Below are positions 52,668 to 61,426 of a stretch of 64,000 bases of DNA, piece by piece (position 1 is the first letter of the stretch; each line of letters begins with the position of its first letter). The notes below the pieces were generated by a model that was not told where the DNA came from, did no database searches, and was given only the letters and a program-made list of their open reading frames with translations. Both the position numbers and the translations under genes were made by a program. The stretch covers positions 620,001 through 684,000 of the forward strand of contig NZ_CP092832.1 in the NCBI RefSeq assembly GCF_022532105.1, written 5' to 3'. The DNA is from Flavobacterium sp. HJ-32-4. GTDB taxonomy: Bacteria; Bacteroidota; Bacteroidia; Flavobacteriales; Flavobacteriaceae.

Positions 52668-52690
52668 AAAAAAGCCGGATACTTCCGGCC
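52668..52690 (-). terminator. Intrinsic terminator after the CoA-transferase genes
   Basis: On the minus strand a perfect 6-bp stem (GCCGGA / TCCGGC) around a 4-nt loop (AGTA) is followed by six T. It lies 11 bp after the scoB stop and before the esterase start at 52654. Confidence 0.88.
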
Positions 52691-52700
52691 TAATATACGA

Positions 52701-53360
52701 TTAATCGATGAGCATTTCGGGTATTTCCCCCTCGATAATGAGGTCGGCCTCGGTGGCTTTGATGATGTCTTCCACCGAAACACCCGGTGCCCTTTCGAGG
52801 AGTTTGAAGCCGTTGGGTGTAATTTCCAGGACGGCCAGTTCGGTGACGACTTTACGCACGCAGCCCACGCCCGTAAGCGGCAGGGTGCAGCGTTTGAGGA
52901 TTTTCGATTCGCCTGCCTTGTTGACGTGCATCATTGCGACGATGATGTTTTCGGCTGACGCTACAAGGTCCATGGCGCCGCCCATTCCTTTGACCATTTT
53001 CCCGGGTATCTTCCAGTTGGCGATGTCGCCGTTTTCCGATACTTCCATCGCGCCGAGGATAGTCAGGTCGACCTTCTGGCTGCGGATCATCCCGAAACTG
53101 AAAGCCGAGTCGAAAAAACTGGCGCCCGGTAATGTAGTAATGGTTTGTTTACCTGCGTTGATGATATCCGCATCCTCTTCCCCTTCATACGGGAAAGGGC
53201 CCATGCCCAAAACGCCATTTTCACTCTGGAATTCAACCGAAATGTCGTGGCGTACGTAGTTGGCCACCAGCGTCGGGATTCCGATGCCCAGGTTGACGTA
53301 ATAGCCGTCTTTTACCTCTTTCGCGATACGTTTCGCGATTTCTTCCTTACCCAGTGCCAT
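52701..53360 (-). CDS. scoB: 3-oxoacid CoA-transferase subunit B
   Basis: A 219-residue subunit. The catalytic Glu is in EFQSENGVLGMGPFPYEG, the class-typical motif of the B subunit; the glycine-rich turn is NLGIGIPTLVANYV. It transfers CoA between succinyl-CoA and acetoacetate in ketone/oxoacid use, together with subunit A. It begins exactly where scoA stops (shared A), so the subunits are translationally coupled. A terminator follows 11 bp after its stop. Confidence 0.95.
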   Translation of the reverse strand: MALGKEEIAKRIAKEVKDGYYVNLGIGIPTLVANYVRHDISVEFQSENGVLGMGPFPYEGEEDADIINAGKQTITTLPGASFFDSAFSFGMIRSQKVDLTILGAMEVSENGDIANWKIPGKMVKGMGGAMDLVASAENIIVAMMHVNKAGESKILKRCTLPLTGVGCVRKVVTELAVLEITPNGFKLLERAPGVSVEDIIKATEADLIIEGEIPEMLID

Positions 53361-54058
53361 TATTTCTTTCTTACGGTTCGTTGTTCGATGCGTTTTTCAA
53401 ATCGTTCGCCTTTGAAGATCCGCTGCACCATAATGCCAGGAATGTGGATCTCGTTCGGGTCAAGGCTGCCCACCGGCAACAATTCCTCGACTTCCGCGAT
53501 CGTGATTTTGGCGGCACCCGCCATCGGTGCGTTGAAATTGCGGGCGGTTCCTTTGAAGACCAGGTTACCGGCTTCATCCCCTTTCCACGCTTTTACAATC
53601 GAAAAGTCGGCCTTGTAGGCATGTTCGAGGATGTGCATCTTCCCGTTGAATTCGCGCGATTCTTTGCCTTCCGCCACTTCCGTTCCAAAACCGGCCGGCG
53701 TGTAAAAGGCGGGAATACCGGCCTGTGCCGCGCGGCATTTCTCAGCGAGTGTGCCCTGGGGCGTTAATTCGACTTCGAGTTCACCCGACAACATCTGGCG
53801 TTCGAATTCGGCGTTCTCGCCCACGTAAGACGAGATCATTTTCTTGATTTGTTTTTTCTGGAGGAGGAGTCCGAGACCGAAATCATCGACGCCTGCATTA
53901 TTGGAAATACAGGTCAGGCCGCTGACGCCCATCTTCACCAGTTCGGCGATGCTGTTTTCGGGAATCCCACACAGCCCGAAGCCCCCGAGCATAATGGTCA
54001 TGCCGTCCCCAATGCCTTGCAGCGCCTGGGTGACATTGTCTACTTTCTTGTTGATCAT
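53360..54058 (-). CDS. scoA: 3-oxoacid CoA-transferase subunit A
   Basis: A 232-residue subunit. The glycine-rich region of the A subunits is clear: [19 protein letters not shown], followed by [17 protein letters not shown] and [24 protein letters not shown]. The ATG at 54058 starts the normal N-terminus ([16 protein letters not shown]); the frame extends 25 codons without similarity. It pairs with scoB in a heterodimer. A near-consensus TACCTTCG lies upstream on the same strand (about 54115), a weak promoter candidate. Confidence 0.95.
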   Translation of the reverse strand: MINKKVDNVTQALQGIGDGMTIMLGGFGLCGIPENSIAELVKMGVSGLTCISNNAGVDDFGLGLLLQKKQIKKMISSYVGENAEFERQMLSGELEVELTPQGTLAEKCRAAQAGIPAFYTPAGFGTEVAEGKESREFNGKMHILEHAYKADFSIVKAWKGDEAGNLVFKGTARNFNAPMAGAAKITIAEVEELLPVGSLDPNEIHIPGIMVQRIFKGERFEKRIEQRTVRKK

Positions 54059-54155
54059 GATAATTGGATCGTGTATCGAAATCGATTGCGAATGTACGAA
54101 AATTGTATGAGGAAGCGAAGGTACATCCGGCACGAAACCGGTTACCTACGCACGG

Positions 54156-56519
54156 CTAAAACTTGAATTCTTCCGTGTCTTGCTCCTGGGTCTCAGGCGC
54201 GACGGTTTCGCCGCCTTCTGTATCGGTGGTGTCGACTTCCTTGGCGCGTTCGTAGCAATCGACTTTGATCGCGAGGCCGGCCGGTCGTTTGAACGGTTCC
54301 CGCGACACTTGCAATTCATCGTCGCCGTAGCATTTTTTCATATACATCGCCCAAATCGGAAGTGCCGCCGTAGCGCCCTGTCCGTAGGTAATTCCTTTGA
54401 AATGCGCCGCGCGGTCTTCGTTGCCGACCCAAACGCCGGTGACGAGGTTGGGCACCATACCCATGAACCAACCGTCTGACTGGTTCTGTGTCGTTCCCGT
54501 TTTACCCGCAATCGGGTTGGTAAAGACGTACGGATAGCCTGTAACCCGGTTGTAGCCATTTCCGCCGCCCTGTGTGCGCAGGCGGGCGCCTGAACCCGAT
54601 TCGGTTACCCCTTCCAACAGTTTGATGACGGCATAGGCCACGTCTTTGCTTAGCACATCGTGGGTTTCACGAGCCGGCTTGTAAAGGACGACACCATTTT
54701 TATCTTCGATGCGGGCGATTACCTGTGGTTTGACATAGACACCTTCATTGGCAAACGTGCCATAGGCCGCTACCATGTCTTCAACCGTAATTTCCACCGC
54801 GCCGAGGGCGATCGACGGCTGGGCCGGAATCTCGCTGTGTACGCCCAGTTTGTGGGTCATTTCCACGACGGCCTCCGGACCTGTGCGGTCGATGAGTTTG
54901 GCCGATACGGTATTGATGGAAAGCGCCAGTGCCTTTTTAAGCGTCACCATGCCGCGGTATTCGCCGTTGGAGTTACTCGGTGTCCAGGTGGCCGTTACGT
55001 GGTGACGGCCTACCGGGATGGTGTGGGGCGAATCGAGTATGCTGTCGCAGGGTGACAGTCCGAGTTGTTCGATGGCCGTTGCATATACAAACGGCTTAAA
55101 CGTCGAACCCACCTGCCGCGCACCTTGTGCTACGTGATCGTATTGGAAGTGTTTGTAGTTGATACCGCCCACCCATGCTTTTACGTCACCGTTGGCCGGG
55201 TCCATTGACATCAGGCCGGTTTGCAGGAAGCTTTTGTAGTAGCGGATCGAATCATTCGGTGTCATGATCGTATCGCGCTCGCCCTTCCAGGAAAAGACGG
55301 TCATTTTCGTCTTGCGGTTGAAGGAGGCGGTGATTTCGTCTTCCGATTTTCCGAGGTCTTCCTTCATGTGGCGCCATCTTTCGGAGCTTTTTCGGGCACG
55401 CGACATGAGTTTGTCTGTTTCCGCATCATTGAGGTTGCGGAACGGCGCATTTTTGTTGTCTTTCTGCTGCGAATCGAATTCTTCCTGCAGGTTCTTCAAG
55501 TGCGCTTCGACGGCCTCCTCGGCATACGTCTGCATGCGCGAATCGATGGTTACGTAGATCTTGAGTCCGTCACGGTAAATATCGTAGTCGCTTCCATCCG
55601 GTTTTTTGTTTTCCTGCGCCCATTTCTTCATGAAGTCGCGGAGATACTCGCGGAAATAGGTCGCCGTACCATCCTTATGCGTCTGTAAATGGAAATCGAG
55701 CTTGATGGGAAGCGCCTTCAGTTGGGCGCGTTGTGACGCCGTGATAACCTTCGCTTTTTCCATCTGCCCCAAAACCACGTCGCGGCGGTTTTTTACGCCT
55801 TCCGGGTTACGGATGGGATTGTAGAGGGAGGAATTCTTAAACATCCCCACCAACATGGCCGACTCATCGAGGGAAAGGTCTTTTGGCTCTTTGTTGAAGT
55901 AGGTTTTCGCGGCCGAGCGGATGCCCACGGCATAGTAACCGAAATCGTACTCGTTGAAATACATCGCGATGATTTCATTTTTGGTATACTGGCGCTCAAG
56001 ACGAACGGCGATGATCCATTCCTTGATTTTCTGAATACCCCGCAGGACCGGATTGCGTGACCCTTCCCCGTGGAAGAGCATTTTCGCCAACTGTTGTGTC
56101 AGTGTACTCGCCCCTCCGGAGGTTCCGAGTGAGGTGACGGCACGCAGGGTGCCCCGTCCGTCGATTCCCGAATGCTCGTAGAAGCGCTCATCCTCCGTGG
56201 CCAAAAGTGTCTTCACCAAATGCGGCGGCAGGTCTTTGTATTTGACCGGTGTACGGTTTTCAATGGCAAAGGTTCCGATGACGACACCGTCCGATGAAAT
56301 GATTTCGGTTGCCAGGTTCGACTCCGGATTCTCAAGTTGTTCGAACGACGGCATGTGACCCAGAAGACCCCATGACGCGAATAAAAACAGTAATACGATG
56401 AAAGCGGCAAAACCGCCGAAGAATTTCCAGAACAGACGGTTGAACTCGGCCAACGTCCGTTCTTTCTTCACCGAGGTCTTGACCTGGTTGAGTTTTTCTT
56501 TGACTTTCTGTACTGCCAT
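54156..56519 (-). CDS. Penicillin-binding protein 1A (bifunctional)
   Basis: A 787-residue peptidoglycan synthase. A transmembrane helix is at ~36-53. The GT51 glycosyltransferase domain (~75-255) has the EDERFYEHSGIDGRG motif (109 on) and STLTQQLAKML, RKV-type motif in VRLERQYTKNEIIAMY. The transpeptidase domain (~430-760) has SxxK as GSTFKPF, SxN as ALSINTVSAK, KTG as GKTGTTQNQSDGWFMG. A C-terminal tail of ~30 residues is acidic (ETVAPETQEQDTEEF). It starts 1 bp after gldH; the order ricT, gldH, PBP1A suggests a shared transcript of envelope and motility genes. Confidence 0.95.
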   Translation of the reverse strand: MAVQKVKEKLNQVKTSVKKERTLAEFNRLFWKFFGGFAAFIVLLFLFASWGLLGHMPSFEQLENPESNLATEIISSDGVVIGTFAIENRTPVKYKDLPPHLVKTLLATEDERFYEHSGIDGRGTLRAVTSLGTSGGASTLTQQLAKMLFHGEGSRNPVLRGIQKIKEWIIAVRLERQYTKNEIIAMYFNEYDFGYYAVGIRSAAKTYFNKEPKDLSLDESAMLVGMFKNSSLYNPIRNPEGVKNRRDVVLGQMEKAKVITASQRAQLKALPIKLDFHLQTHKDGTATYFREYLRDFMKKWAQENKKPDGSDYDIYRDGLKIYVTIDSRMQTYAEEAVEAHLKNLQEEFDSQQKDNKNAPFRNLNDAETDKLMSRARKSSERWRHMKEDLGKSEDEITASFNRKTKMTVFSWKGERDTIMTPNDSIRYYKSFLQTGLMSMDPANGDVKAWVGGINYKHFQYDHVAQGARQVGSTFKPFVYATAIEQLGLSPCDSILDSPHTIPVGRHHVTATWTPSNSNGEYRGMVTLKKALALSINTVSAKLIDRTGPEAVVEMTHKLGVHSEIPAQPSIALGAVEITVEDMVAAYGTFANEGVYVKPQVIARIEDKNGVVLYKPARETHDVLSKDVAYAVIKLLEGVTESGSGARLRTQGGGNGYNRVTGYPYVFTNPIAGKTGTTQNQSDGWFMGMVPNLVTGVWVGNEDRAAHFKGITYGQGATAALPIWAMYMKKCYGDDELQVSREPFKRPAGLAIKVDCYERAKEVDTTDTEGGETVAPETQEQDTEEFKF

Positions 56520-56520
56520 A

Positions 56521-57006
56521 TCATTTGATCGATTCGATCCGTAGGCCTACTTCGGTGATGCCCTCAAGTTCGGTGACGCCGTCTACCTTTCCTGTGGGAC
56601 GCACCGCCTGCCGGATGCTGAATTTATACTCTCCTTTTAATGGGAAACGCACTTTTTCCTTGTAATACAACTTGTTTTCCTTGATGCTTGAGAAGCCATC
56701 ACCCATGAGCGTCCCATCCGGATTCGCCATTGGGTACTCGAGTGTATCCACATGGGTCAGCCCGTCGGGTTGTTGCATCGCTACAATCAGGAACAGGTTG
56801 CTGAATTTATAGTCGTCGTTGTCGCGGATGTTCACGAACAGGTTGTAGGGATGCGTTGTGTCGTCCTGCCTGACGTTGAAGGTGACGACCGAGTCTTTGT
56901 GCCAGGCCGTTCCGACCGACTTATACTCGTCGAAAAAACGGGTATCATCGCACGATACGAACATCGTGGCGAGCACCATCAAGACAAGGCTAATTCTTAG
57001 GTTCAT
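56521..57006 (-). CDS. gldH: Gliding motility lipoprotein GldH
   Basis: The ATG at 57006, 17 bp inside the end of the upstream gene, gives the lipoprotein signal (MNLRISLVLMVLATMFVSC). The 161-residue product matches GldH, with the typical DDTRFFDEYKSVGTAWHKD start, FNVRQDDTTHPYNLFVNIR core and the C-terminal VDGVTELEGITEVGLRIE. In F. johnsoniae GldH is required for gliding and for stability of T9SS/Gld components. Its presence with a type B T9SS substrate elsewhere in the window supports a flavobacterial host with T9SS. The longer frame extends back 65 codons, antisense-like in composition and not credible. Confidence 0.9.
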   Translation of the reverse strand: MNLRISLVLMVLATMFVSCDDTRFFDEYKSVGTAWHKDSVVTFNVRQDDTTHPYNLFVNIRDNDDYKFSNLFLIVAMQQPDGLTHVDTLEYPMANPDGTLMGDGFSSIKENKLYYKEKVRFPLKGEYKFSIRQAVRPTGKVDGVTELEGITEVGLRIESIK

Positions 57007-58348
57007 CACCACGGTTGTTGTTCTTCCTGCGGTTGTTTCGGTTGCGGTTACGTCCGTCGCGGTTACGGTTCGGGTTGTCATTCTTCTCGGTCGGATTTCC
57101 AGCCTGTGCCTGGGGCGGACGGTTGTTTTGTGGCCGTTCTCCCTGTGGCCGGCTTTGTTGTTGCGGCTTCGGCGGACGGGGTTCCTTACGCTCCGTTGCA
57201 ACTACTGCCCCTTCAGGTCCCGATCCTTTTTTCTTGTTCGGGCGTTTTTTGCGGCGCGGCTGGTCAAAACGCGTCAGGCTTTCCTGTCCGACGGGGTTGC
57301 TGAACACCTTCTCCGGCGTTGGTGAAAGGTCTTCGGCATAGTCCTCTAACGACGAAACCTTCCGTTTCTGTTTGTTCTCCTCGATAATTTCTTTCACCTG
57401 CTCAATCCGCAGCACATGCCAGTTGGCGAAATTATCGGTATAGGCAAACCACATAAGCCCTTTGAAGATGTCTTGTTTCTGGCACACGGCCTCTCCTTTT
57501 TCGGTGTAAAGTCTTGTCTCCGAATCCGGGAAGCCTTTGAGCGCATCCATATAGGTGTCGAGCTCATAATTCAGGCAGCATTTCAGCTTCCCACACTGAC
57601 CGGCCAGTTTTTGTGGGTTCAACGACAATTGCTGGTAGCGCGCCGCCGACGTATTCACGCTACGGAAATCGGTCAGCCAGGTCGAGCAACAAAGTTCGCG
57701 TCCGCACGATCCGATGCCGCCCAAACGCGAAGCTTCCTGACGGAAACCCACCTGGCGCATTTCGATTCGGATGCTGAATTCACGGGCGTATTCTTTGATG
57801 AGTTGCCGGAAATCGACACGGTCTTCCGCGGTATAATAGAACGTCGCTTTCGATCCGTCTCCCTGGAACTCGATGTCCGAAAGTTTCATCTGAAGTTTCA
57901 GGTAGATCGCAATCTCACGGGCCCTCACTTTCATCGGTTCTTCTTTCTCGCGCGCCGCGGCCCAGATATCGATATCCCGTTGGGATGCTTTCCGGTAAAT
58001 TTTGGGAAGGTCGGGTGCATCAGGCTTCACACCTTTGCGTTTCATCTGCATCTTGACCAGTTCCCCTGTCAGCGATACGATGCCGATGTCGTGCCCCGGA
58101 TGTGCCTCCGTAGCCACGATATCACCCATAGAAAGACTTAGTTTTTCGGTATTTCGGTAGAATTCCTTCCGCCCGTTCTTGAAGCGGATTTCCACGCCGT
58201 TGAACGGCTCATGTCCGCCCGGAAGGGTCATATTCGAAAGCCAGTCGAAGACCGCCAGTTTGTTGCAACTGTCGGTGCCACAGGCCCCTTTATTCTGGCA
58301 ACCTTTGGGCGCGTCACCGCCGGAGGTTGAGCAACTAGCACATGCCAT
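56990..58348 (-). CDS. PSP1-domain protein (RicT/YaaT-like)
   Basis: A 452-residue protein. The N-terminus is Cys-rich (MACASCSTSGGDAPKG, then NKGACGTDSCNKL). The PSP1 core (~45-330) carries the conserved set GIGSCGRELCCSTWL and LAGQCGKLKCCLNYE, cysteines that in RicT bind Fe-S clusters. In Firmicutes RicT acts with RicA/RicF on RNase Y; the role in Bacteroidota is not settled. From ~365 the chain is a low-complexity basic Pro/Gln/Asn/Arg tail ending NRRKNNNRGDEPKN, suited to RNA binding. Its 3' end overlaps gldH. Confidence 0.88.
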   Translation of the reverse strand: MACASCSTSGGDAPKGCQNKGACGTDSCNKLAVFDWLSNMTLPGGHEPFNGVEIRFKNGRKEFYRNTEKLSLSMGDIVATEAHPGHDIGIVSLTGELVKMQMKRKGVKPDAPDLPKIYRKASQRDIDIWAAAREKEEPMKVRAREIAIYLKLQMKLSDIEFQGDGSKATFYYTAEDRVDFRQLIKEYAREFSIRIEMRQVGFRQEASRLGGIGSCGRELCCSTWLTDFRSVNTSAARYQQLSLNPQKLAGQCGKLKCCLNYELDTYMDALKGFPDSETRLYTEKGEAVCQKQDIFKGLMWFAYTDNFANWHVLRIEQVKEIIEENKQKRKVSSLEDYAEDLSPTPEKVFSNPVGQESLTRFDQPRRKKRPNKKKGSGPEGAVVATERKEPRPPKPQQQSRPQGERPQNNRPPQAQAGNPTEKNDNPNRNRDGRNRNRNNRRKNNNRGDEPKN

Positions 58349-58442
58349 ATGTTATATCGGATGCCGCGCGTGGCGGCTTGGGTTCGTAATAGAATCTTTA
58401 GCTGGTAAAGATAGTATTTTTCATCGAATGGAGGGAAAGACG

Positions 58443-58673
58443 CTACTTCGTGCGGACGCTAATGATCTTAACCGGACACGCCTGTGCGGCCCGAAGCGCT
58501 TTCTCAGCAGGATCCTCGCCCGAAAGCCGAACGGTATGGAAGCCTTTGGCATCGTGTGCGTGCAACAGCGTCGACTTTCCGTCTTTGCGCGACATGCGGA
58601 AAAGCTCGGGCGCCATTTCCTCGCAATAATTACAGCCAATGCACTTCGCGCGCTGCAGCGTGACAGTCGTCAT
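58443..58673 (-). CDS. Single-cluster ferredoxin
   Basis: A 76-residue protein with one cluster-binding set: CIGCNYCEEMAPELF (C11, C14, C17) and the later Cys-Pro (AQACPVKII). The remaining sequence lacks a second set, so one [4Fe-4S] cluster is expected. It overlaps the U32 protein TrhP by 4 bp, a context that suggests electron supply to an iron-sulfur enzyme in tRNA modification. TrhP depends on Fe-S biogenesis, in line with such a partner. Confidence 0.9.
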   Translation of the reverse strand: MTTVTLQRAKCIGCNYCEEMAPELFRMSRKDGKSTLLHAHDAKGFHTVRLSGEDPAEKALRAAQACPVKIISVRTK

Positions 58674-59905
58674 GGGTTGGCCACGATTTTATAGAGTTTG
58701 TCGGAAGGGCGGATGCGAAACGGCAGCCGAAGCGCTACCAAATCGCCTTTCACGGCCTTGTCTTCGGGGCGGTCGTCTACAAAAATAGACTCCACGACAT
58801 GTTCCTTCGCGCCAGTCGTGGGGCCGGTCACCAGCACCCGGTCGCCCGCGCGGAGGTCATAGGCTTCGACACGAAACGTACCCACAGATGCCTTCGGATA
58901 AAAATGATGCCCTTTTCCGATGTACACCTTTCGTTGGGTAGCAGCGGAACCCGAAACCGGACTCCACTCGCCGAGCTTCTGACCGAGGTAATACCCCGAC
59001 CAAAACCCCCGGTTGTAGACGGTCGTCAGCGCTTCCATCCAGGCTTCTTTCTTTTCGGCTGAGAAGGTGCCGTCGTGCAGGCTGTCGAGTGCTTCGCGAT
59101 ACACCCGGGTAACGGTCGCTACATACTCAGGTGCACGACCGCGGCCTTCAATCTTGAGTACACGAACACCTGCTGCGGCTACCTGGTCGAGGAAATCAAC
59201 CGTGCACAGGTCTTTGGGCGACATCATGTATTCGTTGTCGATTTCGATCTCGAAACCCGATTCCTGGTCGATTACGGTGTATTTCTTACGGCAGTTTTGC
59301 TTACACGCACCGCGGTTGGCCGAGGAATTGTGCGAGTGGAGACTCAGGTAACACTTGCCGGAAACGGCCATGCACAACGCGCCGTGGCCAAAAATTTCGA
59401 TTTCGACAAGACGTTCGGACGGACCTTTGAGTTGTTCTTTCTCGATCTGTGCGGTGATGGCGGCTACCTGGCGAAGGCTGAGTTCGCGGCTCAAGACGAT
59501 GGTATCGGCGAAAAGGCTATAGAACTTGACCGTTTCGAAATTCGTGACGTTGAGCTGCGTTGAAATATGGACTTCCATCCCGAAACTGCGCGCCGAGGCA
59601 ATCACCGCCTGGTCTGACGCGATGACGGCTGTGACGCCAGCTTGTTTCGCCTCAGCCAGTATCGTTTTCACCACCGAAACATCGTGGTCGTAAATAATGG
59701 TGTTGAGCGTGAGGTAGCTGCGAACTCCTTTGGCTTCACAACGCCTTACAATTTCCGTTAGGTCGTCTATTGCGAAATTGGCGGTCGATCGGGCCCGCAT
59801 ATTTAATTGGTCGATACCGAAATAAACCGAATCAGCGCCATTGTCGAGCGCGGCCTGCAGCGACTCGAAATCGCCGGCAGGAGCCATAAGTTCCATCCTG
59901 TTCAT
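58670..59905 (-). CDS. trhP: U32 family protein TrhP (tRNA U34 hydroxylation)
   Basis: A 411-residue U32 protein. The peptidase-U32 region begins MELMAPAGDFESLQAALDNG, and four Cys are clustered at GALCMAVSGKCYLS and GACKQNCRKKY (Fe-S or metal ligands). TrhP (YegQ) introduces 5-hydroxyuridine at tRNA position 34 using prephenate and an Fe-S protein system. The C-terminal 87 residues (325-411; GKGHHFYPKASVGTFRVE, LVTGPTTGAKEH) form a beta-barrel shared with the neighbouring TrhO. Ferredoxin lies directly downstream, TrhO 11 bp upstream. Confidence 0.9.
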   Translation of the reverse strand: MNRMELMAPAGDFESLQAALDNGADSVYFGIDQLNMRARSTANFAIDDLTEIVRRCEAKGVRSYLTLNTIIYDHDVSVVKTILAEAKQAGVTAVIASDQAVIASARSFGMEVHISTQLNVTNFETVKFYSLFADTIVLSRELSLRQVAAITAQIEKEQLKGPSERLVEIEIFGHGALCMAVSGKCYLSLHSHNSSANRGACKQNCRKKYTVIDQESGFEIEIDNEYMMSPKDLCTVDFLDQVAAAGVRVLKIEGRGRAPEYVATVTRVYREALDSLHDGTFSAEKKEAWMEALTTVYNRGFWSGYYLGQKLGEWSPVSGSAATQRKVYIGKGHHFYPKASVGTFRVEAYDLRAGDRVLVTGPTTGAKEHVVESIFVDDRPEDKAVKGDLVALRLPFRIRPSDKLYKIVANP

Positions 59906-59916
59906 GGGGCGCAGCT

Positions 59917-61284
59917 TTAGGCTTCTGACGGAACCACCCGATACAACTTGTCGGAAAGTCGGATGCGCGACGGCACTTTGAAGCTCACCAAATCACCCGG
60001 AACGGCTTGGGTGGCCGGGGCATCGTTTACGAACATCTCAGCGACGGTCAGATGCAGTTCGCCCGTGGTTGGGCCTGTAATCAGGATGTCGTCACCGGTG
60101 TTCAATGACCCCTCCTCTAAGCGAAACTGCCCGATGGACGGTTTCGGGAAAAAGTGGACACCTCGTCCGAGCAATACCTTCCGTATACGTGGCCGTTCGA
60201 CTACCTTCGTCCGCGGATTGCGAACCGGCGCCTCTGCCACTGCCTGTTGCGGAACATTCCGGTAGGTCAACACTTCCGATTTTCCTTTCTTGAAAATCAT
60301 ATTGCCATTCTTGAGTCCGCGACGCATCGCTTTCTGCTCCGCCTCCGGCAGGTGGATGACCTCCGCGCAGGCGGTCGAACAGCAGCCTTCCATATTGGCG
60401 GCGCACTCCTCACACTGGATGAAAAGCAGGTGGCAGGCCTCATTGGCGCAATTGGTATGGGTGTCGCAGGGTTTTCCGCATTGATGGCAACTGGAAACAA
60501 TGTCGTCTGTGATGCGTTCGCCTAAACGGTGGTCGAACACGAAGTTCTTCCCTATGAATTTACTTTCGAGTCCTTCTGTCTTGACCTGGCGCGTATATTC
60601 GATAATCCCGCCTTCCAACTGGTAGACATTCTCGAAGCCTTTGTGGCGGAAATAAGCCGAAGCCTTCTCACATCGGATGCCGCCGGTGCAGTACATCAGC
60701 AGGTTCTTGCCTTTTTTATGTTCGGCGAGTTGTTCTTCTATGATAGGAAGCGATTCGCGAAAGGTGTCCACATCCGGTTTGATGGCGCCCACAAAATGCC
60801 CGATTTCGCTTTCATAATGGTTGCGCATGTCGACCACGATGGTATCCGGATTGTCCATCATCGCATTGAATTCCGACGCTTTCAGGTGGATGCCTTTTGC
60901 GGTCACGTCGAAGGTTTCGTCGTTTAATCCGTCGGCCACGATCTTGTCGCGCACCTTGATGGTCAGCTTCAGGAACGAATGGTCGTCTTGTTCGACGGCG
61001 ATATTAAGGCGGATGCCCTTCATGAAGTCGTAGGCCTCGAGCGTGTCGCGGAATTCGTAAAAATGATCGGCCGGCACCGACAATTGGGCGTTTATCCCTT
61101 CGTGGGCGACATAGATGCGGCCCAGCACTTCAAGCGGATCCCAGGCCAGGAACAGCGCATCGCGGAATTGTTTCGGATCTTCGATTTTGGCATACGCATA
61201 GAAAGACAGCGTGAGTCGCTGCTTGCCGGCATCGTCTATCATGGCGGCCCTTTCCTCTGCGCTTAACGTGTTGTACAGTTGCAT
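59917..61284 (-). CDS. trhO: Rhodanese-type TrhO with extra U32-like C-terminal domain
   Basis: The 455-residue protein is ~100 residues longer than the usual TrhO (YceA). Order: acylphosphatase/ferredoxin-like N-domain (~1-130), rhodanese domain (~135-245) with active Cys C199 in LLMYCTGGIRCEKAS, and a zinc-type Cys cluster (CHQCGKPCDTHTNCANEAC, CEECAANMEGCCSTAC). The extra domain 366-455 aligns with the end of TrhP (RKVLLGRGVHFFPKPSIGQF, ILITGPTTGELH, FKVPSRIRLSDKLYRVV). TrhO makes 5-hydroxyuridine34 with oxygen. Both alternative enzymes for one modification plus ferredoxin are thus adjacent. A -7 box (TACCTTTG, minus strand, 61319-61326) lies ~35 bp upstream. Confidence 0.9.
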   Translation of the reverse strand: MQLYNTLSAEERAAMIDDAGKQRLTLSFYAYAKIEDPKQFRDALFLAWDPLEVLGRIYVAHEGINAQLSVPADHFYEFRDTLEAYDFMKGIRLNIAVEQDDHSFLKLTIKVRDKIVADGLNDETFDVTAKGIHLKASEFNAMMDNPDTIVVDMRNHYESEIGHFVGAIKPDVDTFRESLPIIEEQLAEHKKGKNLLMYCTGGIRCEKASAYFRHKGFENVYQLEGGIIEYTRQVKTEGLESKFIGKNFVFDHRLGERITDDIVSSCHQCGKPCDTHTNCANEACHLLFIQCEECAANMEGCCSTACAEVIHLPEAEQKAMRRGLKNGNMIFKKGKSEVLTYRNVPQQAVAEAPVRNPRTKVVERPRIRKVLLGRGVHFFPKPSIGQFRLEEGSLNTGDDILITGPTTGELHLTVAEMFVNDAPATQAVPGDLVSFKVPSRIRLSDKLYRVVPSEA

Positions 61285-61374
61285 GCTATAAACAGTTTAC
61301 GTGAGAAAAAATGTGCGGCAAAGGTAACAAAAAAAGCAGAAGTGCCGCCGCATCCACACGGGCCCCGCAACCGC

Positions 61375-61405
61375 TTGCAACTTCCCAACTTATGCGCTAC
61401 CTTTG
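61375..61405 (+). promoter_or_regulatory. Promoter of the PfkB-family kinase
   Basis: TTG at 61375-61377, 20-bp spacer, TACCTTTG at 61398-61405. It lies 21 bp before the ATG at 61427, an ordinary short leader. Confidence 0.7.
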
Positions 61406-61426
61406 CACCTTCCTTTTAATCTGTAT

